DNA from: Cloeon dipterum
Taxonomy: Eukaryota > Arthropoda > Insecta > Ephemeroptera > Baetidae
Length of the DNA stretch: 64,000 nucleotides
Direction: 5' to 3'
Assembly: GCF_949628265.1 (NCBI RefSeq)
Contig: NC_088790.1
Span: forward strand, 15,938,545 to 16,002,544
The notes under the pieces were generated by a model. It worked only from the letters and a program-made list of their open reading frames with translations, was not told the origin of the DNA and searched no databases. This document shows, one piece after another, positions 26,581 to 36,468 of this stretch. Every line of letters starts with the position of its first letter. Positions within the stretch are counted from its first letter, which is position 1. Both the position numbers and the translations under genes were made by a program.

Positions 26581-28715
26581 ATGGCTAGCCGACTTTCGTC
26601 CCGAATTCTCCCCCTGCTGAGGTCGACCAATGCGGGGCAGCTGACCCTGAGCAGGACGGTTAGTGACCTTTAAATTGAAACCTCGGTCGGCACAAAACTC
26701 TACTCTGATCGGGAGAAATTCGTGGCTGAAAAATCGCCAATTCGGATCCCCGTTCTTAGGATTCCTGAATGTTTTGAAATTTGCATTTTTAATTATAAAT
26801 CGCTATTCCTCAGGCCGCATCAGCTACCGTCTCGGAGTTTGACATGCAGCACAAAAACCCTTTCGCCAAGAAAGTTGTAAGTGTCCAAAATTTGTTGAAA
26901 AAGAAAATTTTATTTTTCTACGATTCATTTTTAAAATTTGCAGATTGCCATTCCAAAGGCTGAGTACGGCGGCCGTCATAGTGTGACCATGCTGCCTGGT
27001 GGAGGAATTGGCCCTGAGCTGATGAACTATGTGCGCGAAGTCTTCCGGTAATTTTTCCAAAAAATTAAAAAATTTAACCAAACTTTACATAATTTTGATT
27101 GACGGCTCGTCAGGTACGCTGGAGTTCCTGTCGATTTTGAGGAGTGTCCCATTGACCCTCAGTCTGACGGCAACGAGGACCTCGAGTACGCCATCACCTC
27201 CATCAGGAGAAATGGTGTTGGTCTCAAAGGTCAGAATGAGAAAATGCTAATTTCATAGAGTATTGTAAAACTAATAAATTAAATTTTTCTAAATAAAATT
27301 GCAAAATTCGACCACACTAATTTATTTTTTTGAAAATAACATCTGTTTTGGCAGGAAACATTGAAACTCGCAGCTTGAGCCGTGGAATCCTATCGAGAAA
27401 TGTGGCTCTGCGAAACGAACTTGACCTCTTTGTGAATGTGATCCGCTGCAAGTCCTTCCCAGGTGTCAAGTCTAGGTACCAGGACATTGACATCATGCTT
27501 ATCAGACAGAACACTGAGGGTGAATACGCCATGTTGGAGCATGAGGTGCGTTTGATTGTTATTTTCCACGTAATATCTTGATCAGATTTATTAACGTTTT
27601 TGAGAAAACGGAATTTTGATGAATTTGAGGATTGCTAAATGTTTTCTCTGATTCCAAACAAACAGAGCGTGCCTGGAGTTGTCGAAAGCATGAAGATTGT
27701 AACTGCTGAAAATTCAGAAAGAGTGATCCGTTACGCCTTTGAGTATGCACAGAAGTACGGACGCAAGAAGGTCACCACCATCCACAAGGCTAACATCATG
27801 TGAATTGATTTTCTAGTCCAAAGATTTTTCATGGACTTAATTTAGTTTCAGTATTTAAAAGACGATGACATGTCCTACTTTTCAGGAAACTGTCAGATGG
27901 ACTTTTCCTGGAAACCTCAAACCGTATTGCCAAGTATTTCCCTGATATTGAGCACGATAGCATGATCATCGACAACTGCTGCATGCAGCTCGTGTCCAAC
28001 CCTCACCAGTTTGACGTGATGGTGATGACCAACCTGTACGGTACCATCGTGTCCAACGTCCTCTGTGGACTCATCGGCGGCGCTGGTCTCATTTCTGGAA
28101 GGAACTACGGAGACCATGTAAGTATTGAGCCACATTTTTTAACACGTATTTTTAATAAAGTAAAGAGCTTGTGAGCGTCTTGTTTTTTTTTATTCATAAT
28201 GTTGAACTTTTCTGTTATAGTACGCAGTTTTTGAGCCTGGCACCAGGAATACTGGTACCGCGATTGCTGGTAAGAACATCGCCAACCCAGTGTCCATGCT
28301 TAACGCCGCTGTGGACATGCTGGAGCACCTGGGACACCAAAACCACGCCAACATCATCCTGCAGGCCATCGACAAAACCATCAATGAGGACCACATCCAC
28401 ACTCCCGGTAAATATTTTTCCTCTTGAATTAAAATTGGTAAAAATATTTGAGATTATTGAGAATTTTGAAGACCATTTAGTTATTTCCTAAATTTATAGC
28501 AAATTGCGACAAAATGACCTGAAGTATTCCCCCATTAAAGAAGTTTATGCAATCACACAATGTCTCAACTCTGATTTAAAACAAACATTTTTGTTGTTTA
28601 GTCTTCAGGCATTTTTTATGTTTTTACAGACTTGGGAGGTCAGGCTACCAGCATTGACGTGGTTCAGAGTGTTATAAAACACATCCAGGACCTGACCAAG
28701 GACAAGAACTGGTAA
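26581..28715 (+). CDS. Idh3g: Isocitrate dehydrogenase [NAD], gamma-type subunit, mitochondrial
   Basis: Regulatory subunit of mitochondrial NAD-dependent isocitrate dehydrogenase (TCA cycle). Exons: 26581-26658, 26814-26876, 26944-27047, 27114-27229, 27355-27545, 27666-27799, 27886-28117, 28221-28407 and 28630-28715, all GT-AG, giving 396 residues. The first ~26 residues are Arg/Ser/Leu-rich without acids, as in a mitochondrial presequence. Family motifs in order include [53 protein letters not shown] and HTPDLGGQ. VPVDFEE, LKGNIET, TRNTG and HTPDLGGQ fit the gamma rather than the alpha or beta subunit; beta is the main alternative. I chose the ATG at 26581 (context GACCATGG); an in-frame ATG at 26494 would add 29 residues. 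The 3' end converges with the SKAP-like gene. Confidence 0.95.
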
Positions 28716-29109
28716 TATAAGCGCGTTTGTCCCCTCCTTCCTTGAGTCAAGTTTTTATATTGCATTCATGTAAAGTGTTTTATACTGTGTTCAATTAGTT
28801 TATCAGCGTTGTTTGTCCAGGACGGGCAAACGTCCTCCTCTAGCCCCTGTCCTCCCCCGAAAACTAATAATCATTTAGGTGATCACTTTAATAATACTGG
28901 AAACTTTGTGTGCCGTCCCTGTTTCAGGAGTTTAAACTAAATTATAGCGAGGCATCCAGGTTAGTAGATCCAAAAAACAATAATTTCTCGCTCAAAGCTA
29001 CTTCCCTGCGCACAGTGCTTTTTCACTCGGCCAGCACTGCCTCTATGTAGTCTCTTTTGTTTACCTAATTGCAGCATTTTTAAGTTGTCCAACATCAACT
29101 TTGGCTTTT

Positions 29110-29115
29110 TTTATT
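29110..29115 (-). terminator. Possible poly(A) signal of the SKAP-like gene
   Basis: The nearest canonical AATAAA on the minus strand after the stop at 29609. If used, the transcript overlaps the Idh3g 3' UTR by roughly 250 nt. Confidence 0.35.
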
Positions 29116-29355
29116 TCGTCTCGCAAGTCCGTCCGTCTTGTTCTGCATGGCTGTATTATTTGCCCTTTTTGCAGCGTCAGCCTTTTTAACTTTGTTTTCC
29201 ACATTCTTCAATACCACGCATGCACTTTGTAAAAATGTAGCCTAGATCTTTGTTCCACTTCTTTTGTAGCTTGCGTTGTTTGAAATTCAAAATATTCACA
29301 ATTCTCTGCCTCCCTACTTCTAGATGCAGTTAATCTCAAAATTGAGCCAAAGACG

Positions 29356-29361
29356 AATAAA
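29356..29361 (+). terminator. Probable poly(A) signal of Idh3g
   Basis: The first AATAAA downstream of the Idh3g stop, giving a 3' UTR of about 650-670 nt. It sits about 250 bp short of the stop codon of the opposing gene. Confidence 0.55.
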
Positions 29362-29608
29362 AAACCTGATGGTCAGAAGTGCTTGCCCCACGTGTTAAAA
29401 TAGTAACTTATTGTAATAAGACAGCTGATTTGTTTACAAAATCTTGTATTATTTCTGGTCGGATCAAAATGATGTACAATGCATGTATATTAAATGGTTT
29501 TAGCACACAAGACTTAACTTCAAAGCTATCACACAGTTCTGAGATAATGTAGAGAATGTTATTAAACCGTTAAGTATTGAACGTTGATACTCTTTCCTTG
29601 GCACAAAA

Positions 29609-32600
29609 TCACTTGCCCCCCATCTTCTGGATCATCTCGTGGACTTTCATCTTGCCCTCAGTCTCAACATTGCAGTTGTTGTTGGCCCTCTCGAACTGCG
29701 CCAACTTACTGGCCAACGCTTTGGGGGGCGCGCTGGGTTTGGCGTTGCTCGGCGGCGGCTTTGGCTTGTTTATATTCACCTTTGAGGGGACGGCGGGCCT
29801 CATAGACGCGGGACCCCCAACGGGCTTCAGGGACGTGATACCCCCTGTCGGTTTCAGCGCACCTCCGACTGGCTTCAGGGTCGGCGCTCCTCCTTGGAAC
29901 TTTGGTGGAGTGAAGCCTCCGGGGGGTGGCGTGAAGCCCCCGATGGGCTTGGGGGATGTGGGGCTCGCTAGAGGCTTAGGGGACGTGGGACTCCCAACGG
30001 GCCTCAGACTAGCGAGGCGGGCCTTCATTGTGTTGGCGTCCGTGATGTCCTCCTTGGGCGACGGCGGCTTCCAGCCCACCTTAGCTGGCTTTTGACTCTG
30101 CTCGTTTGCGCTCGAGAGGTCCAGCGTGGGCTTGAGCTTGACGCCGCGGAACATTTGTGCCATGTGCGAGTCGTCAGGGGGCTTGGGGGCTTCTGCAGGT
30201 GACCTTGGTATTGACGGCGGGGGCTTTGGTATTGCTGGCAGGGACTTTGGTAATGCCGGCAGGGGCTTCACCATTTCTGCAGGGGGCCCTACCTAAAAAG
30301 AGACAACAGGGTTTTAATTATATTATTTTTTATGTTTTTATAATCTTGCTATTAGTAAAGAAACTAGTAATATTTATTATTAAAATAAATTTAGAAACAT
30401 TTCTCAGACGGAGGTGGATTTTTCATCACCTGCTTGTTCAGAAAATAAATATTTAAAATTAACTAGGGAGACAATGAATAACGAAATTAATTAAAGGACT
30501 GATTTATTTGTCTCTTCGCATAATTTATTTCAATTTTCATTTCCTGGCCGAACTATATAGCAGTTGGAGGAGTTTTATTAATTTATTTTAGCATTATTCT
30601 CAATCCGTCCTGGAATCCTATTACTTAAATTTTAGCACGAAAGCGTAAAATTGGGATACTATAAAGGTTAAAGTTTAAAAAATAAATAAATTAGCAAAAA
30701 TAAAAGCAAGAATTGGCCAACAGAACTAGCAAAATACTGCGAATTGGATTTATTAAAAATGTAATATCTCGCCACACTAAAGATGGAATCACAATTGAAT
30801 CTTTTGATTGATTAGGAGAATAGCTTTTTGCCGCACAGCCATTCATAGGTTACCGAAAGAAATTCAATGAAAAACGTATTTTTTTTTAGAAATTTCAGAA
30901 ACGATATACCCTTAGGTATATTCACACACATTTTTTTAATTCTTAACGGAGAATGCAATTTAAATGGATTTTGCTGAGCAATTATATTTTACATCGCAAT
31001 GGCACAGTTTTGCTCCTTTCAAGATTGACCAAAATGATACTCTGCCACAGTTTGGAGAAATAGAGGTGAGGAATAAGGAAACAGTCTTGGGACTTCGTGG
31101 TTTTATATAAAAAATAATAATGATTTTAGTAGGATCACAATCGGCACCTGGTTTATTTTACGCAAATGGCAAGGGTGCCAACGTTTCATTTTTTTCAGGT
31201 TAATATTTCAATTATTTGTGCGTTTGAAAACCACAAATATAAAAAAATATTGCTTTGCCAAAACCTCAATTCCTCCGTTTTCCTTCCGTTGGAAGATATT
31301 TAATTATGCTTTTGGTAGCAGCAATGAAAACAGTTTTTATGGTTTAACTGTGAAATATATTACTGAAAAATATTAACTCCACCCGTCAATGGCCTAATTT
31401 CCCAGCCAAAGTAAAAAGCCGGTGACTTCATGAAAATATTTCACATCAATCGATTTGTTTCGCCAAGTAGAGTCTGTCTAAACTGCAAATATCAACATGA
31501 TTGATCGAAAACTGGCTTTAAAATTTGATTTTGAATTAGTATGTAAAATCTAAATATAATGTATATTAAGCCTTTTAATTTTCCAACTACCTCATCATAC
31601 TCCTCGGCAGGCTCTTCCAGGTCGACGTGCTTCTTCATCGCCCTGAAAAGGAAGGAGTCCGAGCGGTTCGGAGGCGGCGGCCCGACCTTCTTAGCAGCGA
31701 TGAACGGCGGGGTCATGACGGAGGGAGGGCCGACCTCGTCGTACTCATCCTGCGGGTCGTCGTCAATTGAAGGGGGCTTTCCGCGCATGATGCTGATTTG
31801 AACCTTGACCGGGGGTAGCGGGGGCGCCCCGTTGGGCCGCGAGGGGAACTTTGGGACTGTAGGCGGCGACGGCAGGGGCTCGGTGTCGTCGTAGATAACG
31901 TCGTCGTCTTCGATGACGCGCGGTGGTGGGGGTGGCGGCAGCCGCATCTGTACCACCAGGTCCCTGGCCTCTTCGATGTCGTAGTACATGTCCTGGTCAT
32001 CCTCGTTGTCGTTCCTGCCGATGTCGTCGTACTCGACGTCGTCATCGTCGTCCGGTGGGCCCAGCGCCGGCCGGCGTGACTTAGGCAATTCGGGACCAGA
32101 GCGGGGGGGCGGCGGTGGCGGCCCGCGCTTGTCTGACAAGCTCTCGAGCGAGTTGTAGATCTCTTCGTCGTCTTCGTCCTTAGCGCCCAAAGGCTCGTAG
32201 TTGTCCAGCGAGTCGTTGTCCTCCTCGATGCGCGGGGAGGTTTTCTCCAGCTCCAGTGGCGTCTCCGGCAGGCTGCGACCCTTTACGTTTTGATTCTCGT
32301 AGGGCTTCAATTTGCCCTGCGACAACACGCTTAGCCAGCGATCCCGGTCACTTGCGCTTGGCGCAGCAAACTGCAACAATTAACAAAGACGTTTTCTGTA
32401 ATATTGATTTGGAAATTCGCGCAGGAAAATAATCGGTTGGATATGCAATTGGATGAGGGTGTTGCCCCAGTGGTTCCACTTAAGTTGTTAAAAGGACAAG
32501 GTCACAAAAATCACAAATTTTTAAATAAATTCTGGTATAAAAAAAATATCCAGGAAAAAAGAAATATCCAGAAAGTTCCTCATTTCATGGGGAAAATCAT

Positions 32601-35518
32601 AAAAGTTTGGTGATTTCATCTTTATCTTTTGAGAAAGCTGAAAAACGAGATTTTCACCCCCCCCCCCCCTTCCGACAATCAGGGTGACATGCGATGCAAG
32701 TAGTTTTGCCTGGATTTTAGGCCAATTTGTGCAATCACGCTAATATTCAAGGCATTTAGGGAATCGGAACTCGCCTCCCCCCACATTTGGGGAACCCTGG
32801 TTTTGAAGGCTAATAATGTGCTTTTAGTGTCGGCCTGATTCTTATGTTTGCCATCAGAAACTTAAATGCGGTGTTATTTTTGTGTATTTTTCTTATTTCA
32901 TCCATATTTTAATTTTCCTATTTCAAATGCAGATGCATACCGAAACAAATTTTTGCTACAGGCATATAAACCATTTTAGTTTTAAGATTTACATAAAACT
33001 TCTAATTAAAAACGTAATCACTATTTTATATGATATGAGAACAAAATAAATTGTGAAAAGATTTTATTTTCATGGGATAGTTGTTAAGAGGTTTTAATTT
33101 TGCAGATTTTTTATCAATATATAAAAACGTTCCACAAGGAAACGAGATTATGATGCCGGAACAAGATATAAGTATGAACTCGATAAGCGTTTCAGTCGCG
33201 GCTTCATATGTATTGAATTTCATTTTTTCTGTTATACTTAAAAATTCGCGAGGCTTAAAAAGATTTAATTTAATTTAAAAAGTAAATCTCAATCTGAATA
33301 ATTTGCAGAATAATTAATTAATTCAAGTGCCTATTTCCGTGAAAAGAATCAAAATCATTGTTTTAGTTGATTTCATGCGGTTTGTGATTATATAAAACTT
33401 AATTTTATATAATCGCATTCATTAATTAGCATTCAGCCTTTGTCACCAGGTCTTAATATGAATTACGCCATTGCAACGCATACTGAGAGGAAGTTTAAAT
33501 TTGGTTACATTGACTCTTACGGAGGGAAAGTACCATTATTATTGCACAACCTTCACTATCTCATAATCTTATTTAATTAAAAATTGTCGTTTGAAGACAA
33601 AAGTATGCTACTTATTGTTGGTTTTTTTTTTTCATTTTGTTGGAGGAAATAATGCGTATGTGACTTTAGCGGAAACCGCGAAGTAATCTTGAGAGCGTGT
33701 ATAAATATTTTTCAGAATGACGCATATACCCTCCTCACGCTTGAGTTAAAAGATCAAAATCTTGCTAGAAATCTGCTACGAATTGTGAAGTCAATATTGT
33801 CCTTATTTGAGACGGTCACGAGTATTGCATTTTCTGGATTTTTTAACTTTATGTTGTAGTTTTGGAGGAAAAACTGACGTTAACTATTTTTCTAATCCAG
33901 CTCAATTTATGATTTTTAGGAAAAATGCGTAAAAATAGGTTCTTTCAAATAAAAGAAGGAAATGTTCTTAAATTTCCCAAAAAAGGTTTTTTGAATATTC
34001 AATTATGAGCCGTTCATCGTTATACAGGTTAAAACTACACGAATTTTCATTTAATTCGTTAAAATTCAAGTATCGAATAAATTCTAGTTTCAAACTCAAC
34101 GAATTCGCTTTAGTACCTTAAACTGTTTATTCGTCGCTGGCAAGTTGACCTCGAAAAGGACGTCCTTCTTGTCCTTCTGGGGCACGTTGACAGTCATGTC
34201 TGTGAGCTGGACGCTGAAGTAGGGCTTGAAGTCCGTCTCCGAGTTGAACACGTGAAAGCTGGAGACAGTGGCCGCCGCCCAGCACTTTTGTTTGCCGATG
34301 ATGAAGACGCGATCCTTGCGCACCAGCGAGCCGTGCATCACGGCCGTTGAGACGAGGCTCTGCACGGTCACCTGTTCATCCTCCTGCTGCTGTGGGGCCG
34401 CGGGGGGCTGCGGTGGCTCCTGGTTCACTCGGTGCACCACCACAGTCGTCGCGAATACCTCCGTCTCCTCGTACTCTGGCATTTCGTCCTCGACTTCGCC
34501 ATAGTCTGGTTCAGTTGGCAGTTTTTGTTTTAATTTGGGAAAGAATTGTGAAGAATTTAAGAGTAACAGAAGTTGTTAAATTCTCAGAATTGGCCAAACA
34601 TTAAACGGTATATACGTCAGTGATTTTTTCCGCTTGATTTCTATTCCAACTTTGTGCGAATTTTCCAATTTTCAGAAAATATTTGAAGCAAAGGTCAAAT
34701 TTGTTTTTCTGAATTTTAACAGCAGATATCTTTATTTCAATTCAAGAGAGGCTAGAGTAAACTCGATTTTTTTTTTATATAATAATTTGATATATAAATT
34801 GTTTCCTTGTATTTGTCACTATTAATAACCTTTTAGGCTTAAGTTTTATCATTTTTTAATCATAAATACCTCTCAAAAATTTCCTTCATTTAAAATTACG
34901 TTTTTGAATACTCTTTTAAAATAACCTTGCTGAAGTTTAAAAATTTAGAATACATAATTGCGAACTCATTAATGGGACAGCATAAAATTCCAAACGAGAG
35001 ATTTTAGGTCACCGCCAAGGGCTATAAAATGTTACTAACCTGGCAGATCATCACTGACCGAGACCACCTGCGGCGGAGGAGGCGACGCATAGTGGCCTGC
35101 GTTCTTCGAAGCCGCTCTGCACAATTGGATCCTGTGCTTCAGAGACTCCTTCAAGGCATTGGCGCTCGTCGAAAGTTTTTCGTTGCTTAGAGTCTCGCAT
35201 ATAAACTTATAAAAGTCTGTAAACATAGCGATTTCCTTTTATTTCGAGGAAGAAGAGAATTATTTCTTGTATATCGAGTTCAGAAACTGCGGAAGATATT
35301 TCAAACTAATTGACATAAAATGAGAAAAACTTATATTTTTATATTTAAAAGCTTTATTCGTTAAAAGAAGCAAATAAGTATTACATGTGTCTGTAAAAAT
35401 TCAGACACCCAGCACCGCGATCCGCATTTGGATTAAAATTATTTCACGGAATTAATTTAATGTTTTAATTTATTTTTAACTAACCATCAATGAGTGCCTC
35501 CAGCTCCTTCACACTCAT
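29609..35518 (-). CDS. SKAP-like PH-domain adaptor protein
   Basis: Probable Src-pathway adaptor. Exons in transcript order: 35518-35485, 35216-35040, 34505-34117, 32370-31591 and 30292-29609; all junctions are in frame and GT-AG, giving 687 residues. The N-terminal helical segment (residues ~1-50) resembles the SKAP1/2 dimerisation helix. A PH domain spans about 126-219 and is split by an intron; its last helix carries RDRWLSVL. Next come two polyproline runs and acidic tyrosine motifs (VEYDDIG, YYDIEE, YDDTE and YDEVGPP twice, one rebuilt across the last junction). The last exon encodes Pro/Lys-rich LKPVGG repeats and a WH2-like stretch (AQMFRGVKLKPT). The C-terminal SH3 of vertebrate SKAPs is absent. 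PH and tyrosine motifs are seen directly; the family call is inference. A different PH adaptor remains possible. Confidence 0.7.
32657..32669 (+). repeat. Homopolymer C13
   Basis: Thirteen consecutive C in intron 3 of the SKAP-like gene (G13 in the transcript). It is a likely site of sequencing or length error. Confidence 0.9.
33386..33414. repeat. Perfect inverted repeat, 12-bp stem, 5-nt loop
   Basis: GATTATATAAAA at 33386-33397 is exactly reverse-complementary to 33403-33414. Outside it, ATGCG at 33375-33379 can pair with CGCAT at 33414-33418, which shares its first base with the right arm. It lies within intron 3 of the SKAP-like gene. Confidence 0.85.
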
Positions 35519-35565
35519 TTTGTACTTCGTCCGGCAGTCATGAGGACAGAGCTCTCCTTTGCGTT

Positions 35566-35573
35566 TATCGATA
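35566..35573. promoter_or_regulatory. DRE (DREF) motif at the SKAP-like promoter
   Basis: The palindrome TATCGATA lies 48 bp upstream of the chosen start codon at 35518. This octamer is the Drosophila DNA-replication-related element, a common core-promoter motif of broadly expressed genes. It supports transcription starting here, so the longer in-frame start at 35686 is probably not used. Confidence 0.5.
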
Positions 35574-35819
35574 GCGGCGACTGCTGCTCGCGCTCGCTCG
35601 CTTTCTGGGAGACCACAGTGCTTTATCGTGGCAGGAACTGCCGACGACGTTGCTTTGCTTGCTGCCAGTGTGTGGGGCAGGCGCACACCGTTTAATTTGA
35701 GGCCCCCGCTCTCCCGCGGCGAACTTGTTCTTTATTTCAAAGCTTATCCCCGAAACGAGATTTTTTTATGGTTTTGAGTAAATGAAAACAAGAGAGGTTT
35801 CAAGAATAAAGTGTTGTAA

Positions 35820-35825
35820 TTTATT
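35820..35825 (-). terminator. Probable poly(A) signal of the sstn-like gene
   Basis: First minus-strand AATAAA after the stop at 36469, giving a ~650-nt 3' UTR that ends about 250-300 bp before the start of the next minus-strand gene. Confidence 0.45.
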
Positions 35826-36468
35826 TATGGGATATTTTTGTGCTTTTGTCCAGTCAAAATATTTACAAATATTAATTAAGGGATCACATTTTTGTCAGAA
35901 TGTGATGATTGATTGCCACCAAAGAAAAACCAAATTCCAACATGCCCAAGCAACAACATCAGTGTTCTAGTCGAAACGTTTAAATTCCGATTTCACATAA
36001 ATAATAAATGATTAAAAAGTAATTTCTGACTAGTTTCAGAACAATGATCTCCTGTGTAGTAAAGAAGAAATATGCGGTCCTGTGGAAACCACCAGTACCA
36101 TGACAAAAAATTAAGGTCGCATTTTTCTGGTTTCACTTCTTCAAAGCTCGTATGCGTCTTGTAAGTAATAAGGCCACTTGAGAACAACCCTGGAATGTTT
36201 GCACCTTTTGGATAAATTTCCTACCCTTACGAACTAGACTTGAGCAAAAATTGCTCTTGTTTCCAAAGTGGTCCACGTCAAAAAAGAAACAAGGCACGGA
36301 CGCCCCCATTCACAGCAGGGGCTGGCCGAGTATTGCTATGTACAATGGATTCTCTAAAAGAGGCAGGCACATCGAGTAAAAAGACACTGTATCACTTATT
36401 CTGATTTTTTTGGCTCAGGTCCAGGTTTGACCTGTCCCAAGTCAGCGCAAGGCACACTTATTTGTTCA

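Noticed and set aside
29577-30095. 172-codon plus-strand open frame
   Set aside because: It is the exact antisense of the last SKAP-like exon; its Gly/Leu/Ala composition mirrors the Pro/Lys-rich real product.
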